Shown: positions 7,105 to 13,207, counted from the first letter of the stretch. The stretch is 13,207 nucleotides of DNA from an uncultured Saprospiraceae bacterium (GCA_937930625.1 CALHBW010000577.1:1-13207); one strand, 5' to 3'. Translations and numbers: made by a program. The notes: generated from the letters alone by a model not told the origin.

Positions 7105-7128
7105 CAATTCATCAACTCATCAACTCGT
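7105..7128. repeat. Three units of the 8-bp CAACTCAT repeat
   Basis: CAATTCAT, CAACTCAT and CAACTCGT follow each other without a gap. The unit and orientation are those of the array at 5318-5379, about 1.7 kb away at the other end of the symporter gene. Confidence 0.7.
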
Positions 7129-7145
7129 GAACTTCTCAAAATAAA

Positions 7146-7201
7146 AAGAGTGTACAGCATCGCTGTTATCCCGAAAGAAAACAGCGAATTTGTACACTCT
7201 T
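7146..7201. repeat. Two-step inverted repeat / hairpin
   Basis: Outer arms AAGAGTGTACA (7146-7156) and TGTACACTCTT (7191-7201) are perfect 11-mers. Inner arms CGCTGTT (7161-7167) and AACAGCG (7180-7186) are perfect 7-mers, with short unpaired stretches between. No T-run follows on either strand, so it is not a typical terminator. It lies between divergent genes, where none would be expected. It may be a small intergenic repeat or a structured transcript. Confidence 0.6.
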
Positions 7202-7576
7202 ATTAAAGCGAAAATTTTTTAAGGGTAGAACTTCAATTTAGGTAAAATTATGAAGAAGCCCTGCAAATATTCCAAAATGCCTTCTTATTTAACTTTGTAA
7301 GGTTTGTTGGTTGAGATATAGATAAAAAAATCAGTTTATATTGATAATCAAATCTATATAAAAGTCAAAATGTGACATTCTTTTAGTATCGAAAAGAAAT
7401 CTATGTATGAATTTGATAAATTTCTCCTTTATTTATTGAAAAACGTAATTCAAATAAAAGGAATTACTTAGCTTTACCTATTATACGGAATAAGCGACTA
7501 TATTGTTTTGTTTTATATGAATTTTCGACAATTATTCTGTAAAAAATATGACAAAGTATTTAAAGAATCATAAGAT
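7202..7576. other. AT-rich gene-free stretch before the TspO-like gene
   Basis: I see no gene here. It holds TGATAATCAAATCT at 7342-7355, which matches the spacer found beside the CTCTGCG modules and may be a worn remnant. It also holds a perfect palindrome GTAATTC (7445-7451) / GAATTAC (7461-7467) with a 9-bp spacer, about 110 bp before the next start codon. No convincing TTTG/TAnnTTTG promoter pair is visible. Confidence 0.4.
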
Positions 7577-8368
7577 ATGTCCAATCATAGTAAAAGACTC
7601 ACATTTGCCATCTTGAATTTGGTAGGCTACGTAGGTGTACTGACAGTCAACTTTTTAGCTGTCAGTTTGCCACTCAATAATAAAGACACCGGCGAACTTT
7701 CAGACCAATATCCCAACCTGTTTGTACCCGCAGGATTGACCTTTTCTATTTGGGGAATTATTTTTATCCTCTTGGGAATATTTGTGGTGTATAGCTTCGT
7801 CTATACTTTTCGTAATCGCAGTATGACTGACAGGTCATTTTTAGATAAAATTGGTTATTGGTTCCTCATTTCCTGCCTTGCTAATATGGCTTGGCTCTTT
7901 GCGTGGCATTATGAAATTTTGCCACTTTCGCTACTGATTATGCTGCTTATATTGGGCGCATTAATAGCGATTTACCAACGGCAGCGCATTGGTATTTCGG
8001 CAGTATCAAATACCGAAAAATACTTGACACATCTGCCTTTCAGTATCTATCTTGGTTGGATTAGTGTAGCCACTATTGCCAACGCAACGGCATTGCTCGT
8101 AAATGCGGGAGTAGGTGGATTGGGCTTGGGCGAAGCACTTTGGGCGGTGGTCGTCATTCTTGTGGCTATCGGGCTGGCATTGACTATGATTTTTAATCGA
8201 AGAGATATATTTTATGCTTTCGTGGTGGCATGGGCTTTACTCGGAATTTACCTCAAACGAAGTGCCGCAGTGGATGTGGTGCAGAGTATTGTGTGGGTGA
8301 GTATCATAGGAATAGGCTTGATATTGGCGGCGAGTTTGGTGCAAGTATTCAGAAGAAGAGTTTATTGA
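7577..8368 (+). CDS. TspO/MBR-related (tryptophan-rich sensory protein-like) membrane protein
   Basis: A 263-residue polytopic membrane protein with about seven hydrophobic segments. Three blocks resemble TspO landmarks in the right order: LFVPAGLTFSIWGIIF (48-63), NMAWLFAWHY (103-112) and PFSIYLGWISVATIANA (154-170), which correspond to the TspO P-x-F-x-x-W-x-x-Y, N-x-x-W and P-x-x-x-W-V-x-x-A-x-x-x-N regions. TspO proteins bind porphyrins and related hydrophobic ligands in the membrane. This protein is about 100 residues longer than a classical five-helix TspO and belongs at best to a distant branch, so ligand binding is inference. ATG 7577 starts directly before the first helix. It is monocistronic by layout, with a 110-bp repeat beginning 11 bp after its stop. 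Confidence 0.6.
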   Translation: MSNHSKRLTFAILNLVGYVGVLTVNFLAVSLPLNNKDTGELSDQYPNLFVPAGLTFSIWGIIFILLGIFVVYSFVYTFRNRSMTDRSFLDKIGYWFLISCLANMAWLFAWHYEILPLSLLIMLLILGALIAIYQRQRIGISAVSNTEKYLTHLPFSIYLGWISVATIANATALLVNAGVGGLGLGEALWAVVVILVAIGLALTMIFNRRDIFYAFVVAWALLGIYLKRSAAVDVVQSIVWVSIIGIGLILAASLVQVFRRRVY

Positions 8369-8378
8369 AAAATTCCAA

Positions 8379-8487
8379 ATTTTGTGTCACGCAGAGAACG
8401 CAGAGTTCGCAGAGAGTTGATTATCAGCTTTTTGTAAATTCAGTATCCTTCATTTAATCGAAAAGACACAGTTGAGTGAACACTCCC
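8379..8487 (-). repeat. 110-bp dispersed repeat, copy B (inverted relative to copy A)
   Basis: The reverse complement of this segment aligns end to end with 5190-5299 with nine substitutions and a one-base gap. The [CTCTGCGNN]x3 module is at 8388-8414. It starts 11 bp after the TspO-like gene and ends about 60 bp before the tRNA promoter candidate. Together with copy A it frames the symporter and TspO-like genes as an inverted pair. Confidence 0.85.
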
Positions 8488-8545
8488 ATTGGATTTTGGA
8501 TTTTGTTATTTGGAATTTCCTTACAGAACTATTTTTTATCACAAC

Positions 8546-8576
8546 TTGTTATTACAGAAAACAAAACGTAATTTTG
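8546..8576 (+). promoter_or_regulatory. Promoter for the tRNA-Arg gene
   Basis: TTG at 8546-8548 and TAATTTTG at 8569-8576 are 20 nt apart, which fits the Bacteroidota -33/-7 pattern. The start of transcription would fall near 8583, leaving about 70 nt of 5' leader to be removed from the tRNA precursor. Confidence 0.5.
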
Positions 8577-8655
8577 CATTATATTAGTTCAAAAAACATT
8601 TGTCGATAAAGTCAATTTGAACTTGCTCTTGACACTTGTACTTGAACTTAAATTG

Positions 8656-8728
8656 GGTTCCGTAGCTTAATGGATAGAGCATCGGATTTCGGCTCCGAAG
8701 GTTGCAGGTTCGAGTCCTGCCGGGATCA
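8656..8728 (+). tRNA. tRNA-Arg, anticodon UCG
   Basis: A full 73-nt cloverleaf. Acceptor GGTTCCG (8656-8662) pairs with CGGGATC (8721-8727), with two G-U pairs and discriminator A. The D arm is GCTT/GAGC with an 8-nt loop containing GG. The anticodon stem TCGGA/TCCGA holds loop TTTCGGC, so positions 34-36 read TCG (decodes CGA/CGG, Arg). The variable loop is AGGTT, and the T arm GCAGG/CCTGC has loop TTCGAGT. CCA is not encoded (CT follows the discriminator), so the end must be added by CCA transferase. It is a single tRNA with its own promoter candidate and terminator. Confidence 0.96.
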
Positions 8729-8730
8729 CT

Positions 8731-8768
8731 AAAGCCTTGTAAATCTATTGATTTGCAGGGCTTTTTTT
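8731..8768 (+). terminator. Rho-independent terminator of tRNA-Arg, overlapping a converging gene
   Basis: A 15-bp stem, 8731-8745 (AAAGCCTTGTAAATC) with 8750-8764 (GATTTGCAGGGCTTT), contains two G-U pairs, has a 4-nt loop, and is followed by a T-run up to 8768. It begins two bases after the tRNA. The right arm and T-run encode the last residues (KKSPANQ) of the transporter gene on the other strand. Read from the minus strand, no T-run follows, so it should stop only the tRNA transcript. Confidence 0.88.
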
Positions 8769-9656
8769 GTTCGTAGCTTTTTGCACATAAAACAATCCCA
8801 ACAAAATCAATCCGCCGCTAATAGCGTGATACCATTCCAGTCGTTCACCAAAAAATACTGCAAAAATAGCTGCTGCAAGCGGTACGACATTAATAAAAAG
8901 TCCGGCATTGGCAGCACCGAGTTGTTGTACGCCTTTGTTCCAGAAAAGGTACGCGGCGCATGTTCCCAGCAGTCCCATACCAATTGCAGATAGCCAAAAA
9001 TCGTAGGTTGAAACAGGTGGCGCGTTCATTCCCAACATTGGAAGTAACAAAACAAAACCAAGAAAACACACCACATTTGTGAGGAAAGTGAAAACGAGGT
9101 TGTTATGAACAACAGCGTATTGTTTTATCCAAACATTTTGAACCGCAAATAACAGATTAGCAAGCATAATCAACAAGTCGCCCACCGACCATTGGAGTTG
9201 GAGCAATTGGTCTGGTCTGCCTTTTGACAATAGATAAACTACACCGGCAAAAGCAATCGCAATACCGATTTTTTGTCGATTATATATAGGTGTTTTGAGT
9301 ATTAAGCGGCTCGCGAGTAGGGTAGTGGCTGGTGTCAATCCGATGATGAGTGCTGCATTGAGGGCAGAAGTGTAGCGCAATCCCCAGAAGAAGAATATAT
9401 TGAAACCAAATATCCCGACAAAACCCACCAGAAAAATTCCTTTCCAACCTTTTTTGATTTCTTGAAATGACAGGTCTTTGAGAAAACGAATTTGCAACAA
9501 AAAAAGAAACCCCACGCCAAATAAATACCGCCAAAAACCTGCTTCAATAAAGTTGACATAGCGCAACATGATTTTAGCTTCATGGAAATTTAAACCCCAA
9601 AAAGTAGCCGCGCCAAGCAGTAGAAATACCGCCGGATTTATCTGTATTTTGTTCAT
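8745..9656 (-). CDS. EamA-family (DMT) transporter
   Basis: A 303-residue membrane protein of the drug/metabolite transporter superfamily, with about ten hydrophobic helices arranged as two EamA halves. The first half spans roughly 8-140, including ALNAALIIGLTPATTLLASR near its end. The second half (about 155-295) ends with AANAGLFINVVPLAAAIFAV, FGERL and the glycine-rich last helix. Such proteins export or exchange amino acids, nucleotides or other small metabolites; the substrate here is unknown. ATG 9656 is chosen because it directly precedes the first helix and gives the usual family length. The final codons overlap the terminator of the converging tRNA gene. No operon partner is seen. 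Confidence 0.85.
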   Translation of the reverse strand: MNKIQINPAVFLLLGAATFWGLNFHEAKIMLRYVNFIEAGFWRYLFGVGFLFLLQIRFLKDLSFQEIKKGWKGIFLVGFVGIFGFNIFFFWGLRYTSALNAALIIGLTPATTLLASRLILKTPIYNRQKIGIAIAFAGVVYLLSKGRPDQLLQLQWSVGDLLIMLANLLFAVQNVWIKQYAVVHNNLVFTFLTNVVCFLGFVLLLPMLGMNAPPVSTYDFWLSAIGMGLLGTCAAYLFWNKGVQQLGAANAGLFINVVPLAAAIFAVFFGERLEWYHAISGGLILLGLFYVQKATNKKSPANQ

Positions 9657-9730
9657 ACCTAAATTTGGAGCGATTTATGTGCAACTCTATTTCATTAAAA
9701 ACATTGCTTACTCCTCACTAAACTTTTATC

Positions 9731-10258
9731 ATGAAAAAAATTGGATTGATTGTTATTGCTCATTTTGTAATGGGGATTATATTTTTCGGTTGTTGTACAA
9801 ATCCTGATAAAGTTAAAATTATTGGTGTAAGTCAATTTTTCATGGAGCATGACAGTATTTTTGGAAATCCCTCTGATACAATTCGTGGTGATTTTACGGT
9901 TATAAATTCTTTTGATACTGAAATCGCACATAGCAACTTCAACATCGGGTTCAATAATCTTTATGCTATGCAGCCATGCGAAGATGTATTCATAAATGAA
10001 ATCGAAAGTATCGAATGGTATTTTGATGTTCCATTGATTTTAAACGGTGAAACTATACCTCCCAACACCAATCTTGTAACACACAATGGAACGAAAGATT
10101 TGCTTGAGTACAACCAATGGCGTTACCAATACTACATAGCTTTTACAATAGGAAATCTGCAATTTCCTACTGGGTACACTACAATAAAACTAATATTGAA
10201 AACAGATGACAATATTGATATTGAAAATGAGATTGAGGTATATATGGCTATTGAATAA
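9731..10258 (+). CDS. Putative lipoprotein of unknown function
   Basis: A 175-residue protein with a typical signal peptide (MKKIG, hydrophobic 5-19) and a possible lipobox FFGC with Cys21. Phe at -3 is not the preferred residue, so a non-lipidated secreted protein remains possible. The rest looks like a single beta-rich domain with alternating hydrophobic residues, notably INEIESIEWYFDVPLILNGE (109-128 region) and a C-terminal strand pattern IKLILKT...IEVYMAIE. I do not recognise the family. It is divergently placed from the EamA transporter with a 74-bp gap; TAAATTTG at 9660-9667 could be a -7 element but has no -33 partner. The gene is followed by a perfect hairpin. Confidence 0.6.
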   Translation: MKKIGLIVIAHFVMGIIFFGCCTNPDKVKIIGVSQFFMEHDSIFGNPSDTIRGDFTVINSFDTEIAHSNFNIGFNNLYAMQPCEDVFINEIESIEWYFDVPLILNGETIPPNTNLVTHNGTKDLLEYNQWRYQYYIAFTIGNLQFPTGYTTIKLILKTDDNIDIENEIEVYMAIE

Positions 10259-10319
10259 AAAGAAAATTTGTTTTTATATTAGAAAATAATAAAAATTTAA
10301 AATGTTGACTGTTAGTGTA

Positions 10320-10353
10320 AAACCTATAAGGTTTTTGGAAACCTTATAGGTTT
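10320..10353. terminator. Perfect 15-bp hairpin between convergent genes
   Basis: AAACCTATAAGGTTT (10320-10334) and AAACCTTATAGGTTT (10339-10353) pair perfectly around a TTGG loop. It is positioned to end transcription from both the 9731 gene and the GMC oxidoreductase gene, although no long T-run follows on either side. I recall hairpins of this AACCTATAAGGTT type as common intergenic repeats in Bacteroidota, so it may be a repeat that serves as a bidirectional terminator. Confidence 0.7.
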
Positions 10354-10401
10354 GGACGGAGAGCACAAATGTCTTTTACAAAAAATGTCAAGGAATCTCT
10401 A

Positions 10402-12090
10402 TTAAATCTCTGCTTTCTTCATCGCCTCAATCGCATAATTTGCTGCCCGTGCGGTCAGTGCCATAAAGGTCAGCGAAGGATTTTGCGTAGCAACTGAAGT
10501 CATACATGCGCCATCCGTGACAAATACATTTTTACATTCGTGCAGTTGATTCCATTTATTGAGGAGAGAAGTCTTCGGGTCTTTGCCCATACGGACGCCG
10601 CCCATTTCGTGTATATCCAAACCGGGAGCTTGTTTGCTGTCATTAAAATTGATGTCTTTAAACCCTGCTTCGGTGAGCATTTTGGTCATTTGCTCCTTGA
10701 AATCTAAAATCATTTTTTCGTCATTCTCATCATAATCCATCGAAATATTGAATAGCGGAATACCCCAGTCGTCAGTTTTGCTTTCATCCAAAGTAACGGT
10801 ATTACTTTCTTTTGGAATCGTTTCACCCATCATACCAGCCCATATGCCCCAATTACCAAATCCGGGTTTTTCCATCAGGTTTTTGTGCAATTCATCTCCA
10901 AAACCTGTCGAATTAAAAGACTTACCACGACTCGCGCCAAATGAAACGGCATAGCCGCGCAAAAAGTCCGTCTCTTGTCGATATACATTACGAAAACGCG
11001 GAATATATCCACTCGTCGGACGTTTACCCTCCGGTTTGAAATCATCAAAACTATCAATTGTAGCACTGAATCTGGCGCGGTAATTATGAAAAGCCATGTA
11101 TTTGCCCAATAAGCCATTGTCATTGCCGAGTCCGTTGGGAAATCGCTTGGATTTGGAATTGAGCAGAATAGCATTGGTATTAATTGTACCTGCATTCACG
11201 AATATCGTTTTGGCAAAATACTCCGTCGTTTCCTTCGTATTCGCATCTATGATGCGTACACCTGTGGCGCGGTTTTCTTTTTCATCAAAAATAACAGAAT
11301 GTACAACAGAATGAGGGCGTAGGGTCAAATTCCCCGTCTTCGCAGCCGACGGAATCAAGGTCGAATTGGCATTAAAATAACCGCCATAAGGACAACCGCG
11401 TTCGCAAACCACACGGTTTTGACACAAGGCTCTGCCTTGCTTTTTAATTTCTTCCGTGACTTCCGAAAGATGCGCGCAACGCCCGTAAATCAGGTGTCTG
11501 TCTTTATAATTTTTCTTTAGATATTTCTGAAAATGCTTCTCTACACAATTTAATTCCCATGCCTTCAAAAACTCACCATCGGGTACAGTATCTAAGCCAT
11601 CTTTATTGCCCGAAACGCCCACATATCGCTCCACATAGCTGTACCAATCTTCCAAATCATCATATCCAATGGGCCATTCCACTGCAAAACCATCTCGCGC
11701 AGGTCCTTCAAAATCGTATTGGCTCCAACGCTGCACCTGTCGCGCCCACATAATAGAACGTCCGCCGACCTGATAACCGCGAATCCAGTCAAAAGGCTTT
11801 GTTTGTATGTAGGGATGCTCCTTGTCTTTTACAAAAAAATGCGTCGTATCTTCCCGAAAAGCATAACATTTGCCGACTACGGGATTTTCTTCGCGTTGCT
11901 CCCGCGTCAGATTGCCGCGATATTTGAACTCCCAGGGGCGCATATTGGTCGTCGGGTAATCTACGATGTGTTTCACATCGCGCCCTCGCTCCAACAGTAA
12001 AGTCTTGAAACCTTTTTCGCAAAATTCCTTAGCTGCCCAACCGCCCGTCATTCCCGCGCCGACAACGATGACATCATATGTATTTGACAT
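10402..12090 (-). CDS. GMC-family FAD-dependent oxidoreductase (gluconate 2-dehydrogenase-like large subunit)
   Basis: A 562-residue flavoenzyme that oxidises an alcohol or sugar hydroxyl. The FAD-binding Rossmann motif GAGMTG lies at residues 11-16, followed by the family block RGYQVGGRSIMWARQVQRWS. A cysteine-containing insert CQNRVVCERGCPYGG sits mid-protein. The C-terminal GMC domain carries the catalytic pair, His494 in DIHEMGGVRMG and Asn537 in ATQNPSLTFMAL. It has no signal peptide. The upstream gene on the same strand encodes a Tat-type subunit-3 partner, so the pair is probably exported together; that is inference from characterised gluconate dehydrogenases. A cytochrome c subunit is not present. 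The substrate is unknown; Bacteroidota carry many such paralogues, some in sugar catabolism. Confidence 0.9.
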   Translation of the reverse strand: MSNTYDVIVVGAGMTGGWAAKEFCEKGFKTLLLERGRDVKHIVDYPTTNMRPWEFKYRGNLTREQREENPVVGKCYAFREDTTHFFVKDKEHPYIQTKPFDWIRGYQVGGRSIMWARQVQRWSQYDFEGPARDGFAVEWPIGYDDLEDWYSYVERYVGVSGNKDGLDTVPDGEFLKAWELNCVEKHFQKYLKKNYKDRHLIYGRCAHLSEVTEEIKKQGRALCQNRVVCERGCPYGGYFNANSTLIPSAAKTGNLTLRPHSVVHSVIFDEKENRATGVRIIDANTKETTEYFAKTIFVNAGTINTNAILLNSKSKRFPNGLGNDNGLLGKYMAFHNYRARFSATIDSFDDFKPEGKRPTSGYIPRFRNVYRQETDFLRGYAVSFGASRGKSFNSTGFGDELHKNLMEKPGFGNWGIWAGMMGETIPKESNTVTLDESKTDDWGIPLFNISMDYDENDEKMILDFKEQMTKMLTEAGFKDINFNDSKQAPGLDIHEMGGVRMGKDPKTSLLNKWNQLHECKNVFVTDGACMTSVATQNPSLTFMALTARAANYAIEAMKKAEI

Positions 12091-12096
12091 TTTATA

Positions 12097-12186
12097 TTAA
12101 TGGTTAATGATTAATGATTAATGGTTAATGAAAAAGCAGCCTCACGTACTACAAATTAATCATTAACCATTAACCGTTAATCATTA
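12097..12186. repeat. 7-bp unit (TTAATGG/TTAATGA) arrays in inverted orientation between the two dehydrogenase genes
   Basis: Positions 12097-12131 are five heptamers of TTAATGG/TTAATGA. Positions 12156-12186 are the reverse-complement type (TTAATCA, TTAACCA, TTAACCG). The arms pair with about five transition-type mismatches around a 24-nt loop. The stop codon of the subunit-3 gene (12186-12184 on the minus strand) lies in the right arm. A hairpin here could reduce readthrough and set a lower level for the downstream GMC gene. Confidence 0.8.
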
Positions 12187-12708
12187 TAAATTAACACATC
12201 CCGAATAGCGACTTGGTATAAATTCGTATTCAAAATGATTGACTTGGTAATTTTCTGAACGGGTAAAGTATTCTACGATTAGTCTTTTATTGGTTTCGAC
12301 GAATTTTTGTGCGGTCGAAGAAGTAGTTTTATCAGGGAATCCTTCTTCGAGAACTTGTTGCTGTTTTTCGGGGCTAAGTTGCTCAAAAGGCTTACCGAAT
12401 CTGCTGCTCTGTACACGTTCCTGAAAGCTTTTTAAGCCTGTCAAATATTTTTCAATATCCTCCATGCTAAAGCAATCGTTGATTCTTGTCAACATATAAT
12501 CTATAGGCGTTTCGGTATCGCTTAGGGGCATCTTTTCCGTTGGAAATATAGCTGTTTGCAATGCCTCTATGAGTCGATATTGACTTTTATTCAATGGCAG
12601 ATGTTGATACGTTTTACGTGCTGCTCCACTTTGAAAATCGCAGGAAGGCAGTAATGCTAAACCGGAAGATACCACTACTATTTGTCGGATGGCTTGTCGT
12701 CTTTTCAT
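12184..12708 (-). CDS. Gluconate 2-dehydrogenase subunit 3-family protein, Tat/lipobox type
   Basis: A 174-residue small subunit of a GMC-type membrane dehydrogenase. The N-terminus MKRRQAIRQIVVVSSGLALLP has twin arginines (3-4), a hydrophobic stretch and lipobox LPSC with Cys23, as expected for a folded, Tat-exported lipoprotein that could carry the GMC partner across the membrane. The domain starts with PLNKSQYRLIEALQTAIFPT (38-57) and ends with the family-typical YEFIPSRYSGCVNL. It is at the short end for the family, which often reaches 200 residues or more, but both termini are intact. It precedes the GMC gene by 93 bp on the same strand. The TAA stop is followed directly by TGA and lies inside a heptamer repeat arm. 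Confidence 0.82.
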   Translation of the reverse strand: MKRRQAIRQIVVVSSGLALLPSCDFQSGAARKTYQHLPLNKSQYRLIEALQTAIFPTEKMPLSDTETPIDYMLTRINDCFSMEDIEKYLTGLKSFQERVQSSRFGKPFEQLSPEKQQQVLEEGFPDKTTSSTAQKFVETNKRLIVEYFTRSENYQVNHFEYEFIPSRYSGCVNL

Positions 12709-12739
12709 ACTAAAATATGTAGAATAAAGTGAGACATTA

Positions 12740-12897
12740 CTTACAGGTTGACCAGAAACTCCGTAATGACTGCTTTAGCTGTCAAGTGCATAGTTATTTT
12801 AATTTGTAATAAATTTATAAACAATGAATTATAAATAAATTTTTATTTTACTTGACAGCTAAAGCAGTCATTACAGTATTCGCGGTCAGACTGTTAG
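12740..12897. repeat. Inverted repeat with perfect 25-bp arms, MITE-like
   Basis: Arms 12763-12787 and 12850-12874 are perfect 25-bp reverse complements (starting GTAATGACTGCTTTAG). They enclose a 62-bp, almost purely AT spacer with no gene. Outside them, imperfect pairing continues to 12740 and 12897 (CTTACAG... with ...CTGTTAG), giving a 158-bp element. I see no clear target-site duplication and no transposase. It lies upstream of the dehydrogenase operon, so its left end sits 32 bp from that start codon and may contain or displace the promoter. Confidence 0.8.
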
Positions 12898-12942
12898 CTA
12901 CGAATACACGAATTATTAGTTCTTAATTCGTGTATTCGTGGC
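12897..12942. repeat. 19-bp inverted repeat, CGAATACACGAAT type
   Basis: Arms 12897-12915 and 12924-12942 match at 18 of 19 positions around an 8-nt loop. The arms contain ACGAATACACGAATTA. Worn copies of the same word (CGAATAAC, AATACACGAATAAC, CGAATACAGG) recur at about 13035-13067, just after the stop of the hydrolase gene. The rest of 12943-13070 is AT-rich and shows no gene. The hairpin could end transcription of the hydrolase gene, which is read toward it. Confidence 0.75.
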
Positions 12943-13070
12943 TGAATTTTATTTAAAATCAATTTCATTACATTATTCTCCGATAAATGTATATTAAAAT
13001 AAGTTAATTTCAAATTTATTTGAGAATAAATAAAACGAATAACAAATACACGAATAACGAATACAGGACA

Positions 13071-13207
13071 TTAATCCAAAGCAGAGCCTACGAATTGTCG
13101 AAGTTTCAGGCTGTAAAAATTGGTATAAGGCGCGAATTGCATCATCCACACCGCAATTAATTCTTCTTTCGGGTCGATGAAGAAATAAGTATTATACGCA
13201 CCACCCC
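13071..13207 (-). CDS. Probable beta-lactamase-family serine hydrolase, C-terminal fragment (window edge)
   Basis: The minus-strand frame from the window edge to a TAA at 13073-13071 encodes 44 residues: it begins GGAYNTYFFIDPKEEL, continues with IAVWMMQFAPYTNFYSL and ends VGSALD. A GG-A-x-N-T-x-F-x-[VI]-D-P-x-x-x-L pattern followed by a strand ending in MMQ is typical of the last part of class C beta-lactamase-like serine hydrolases (PF00144), where it follows the KTG-like motif. The catalytic SxxK and YxN motifs lie outside the window. These enzymes are usually periplasmic esterases or peptidases, and true antibiotic resistance should not be assumed. Too short to appear as a long open frame, but the match and the codon pattern are convincing. 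Confidence 0.72.
   Translation of the reverse strand, partial: GGAYNTYFFIDPKEELIAVWMMQFAPYTNFYSLKLRQFVGSALD

Noticed and set aside
5190..8487. Composite transposon bounded by the inverted 110-bp repeats
   Set aside because: There is no transposase between the copies, no target duplication is visible, and a further related module at 2319-2389 shows the repeat is dispersed and not confined to the ends of this block.
9280..9583. Alternative minus-strand frames within the EamA transporter gene
   Set aside because: They overlap the transporter in other frames of the same strand and lack family features; the transporter frame is complete with ten helices.
9660..9667. TAAATTTG as a promoter for the 9731 lipoprotein gene
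   Set aside because: It matches the -7 pattern but no TTTG lies near 20 nt upstream, and it abuts the start of the divergent gene; too weak to list as a feature.
10875..12022. Several open frames on both strands within the GMC oxidoreductase gene
   Set aside because: All are shadows of a full-length gene whose FAD and catalytic motifs are intact.
13071..13207. Antibiotic-resistance beta-lactamase
   Set aside because: Only the C-terminal part of a PF00144-type protein is visible; the active-site motifs are outside the window and most chromosomal members of this type are not resistance enzymes.

Overview
The window looks like chromosomal DNA of a member of the Bacteroidota. The evidence is the family content (a two-CCG (Fe-S)-binding protein followed by the small GCSID-type protein, a GMC oxidoreductase paired with a Tat/lipobox subunit 3, many short lipoproteins), the AT-rich intergenic DNA, the lack of clear Shine-Dalgarno sequences, and several matches to the Bacteroidota promoter pattern TTTG / about 20 nt / TAnnTTTG. 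I cannot name the genus.

Layout. 1-1234 (+): the end of an (Fe-S)-binding CCG-domain protein and a conserved protein of unknown function. 1235-2266 (+): a promoter, a small palindrome and two tandem paralogous lipoproteins whose mature parts are both 51 residues with cysteines at the same four places. 2272-2427: a large nested inverted repeat. 2463-5095 (+): a GT39-like membrane glycosyltransferase and a lipoprotein made of seven exact 34-residue TPRs. 5095-5379: a repeat block between convergent gene ends. 5372-6952 (-): a sodium:solute symporter. 6953-7576: a gene-poor divergent region with short repeats and a hairpin. 7577-8368 (+): a TspO/MBR-related membrane protein. 8379-8487: a second copy of the 110-bp repeat found at 5190-5299, in opposite orientation. 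8656-8728 (+): tRNA-Arg(UCG) with a strong terminator that runs into the 3' end of the converging EamA-type transporter (8745-9656, -). 9731-10258 (+): a putative lipoprotein of unknown function. 10320-10353: a perfect hairpin. 10402-12708 (-): a GMC oxidoreductase and its subunit-3-like partner. 12740-12942: two inverted repeats. 13071-13207 (-): the C-terminal end of a probable beta-lactamase-family serine hydrolase, cut by the window edge.

How it works together. Most genes are ordinary housekeeping or accessory genes that do not form one pathway. Two groups look functionally linked: the (Fe-S) protein with its downstream neighbour, and the GMC enzyme with its probable export/partner subunit. 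The unusual part is the density of intergenic repeats: four [CTCTGCGNN]x3 modules, two of them inside 110-bp inverted copies at about 91% identity; 7- or 8-bp unit arrays that begin in, or run over, the stop codons of three genes; and a perfect 25-bp inverted repeat resembling a small non-autonomous element. I see no CRISPR array, transposase, phage gene, or recognisable defence or secondary-metabolite system. The least explained genes are the two small cysteine-patterned lipoproteins.
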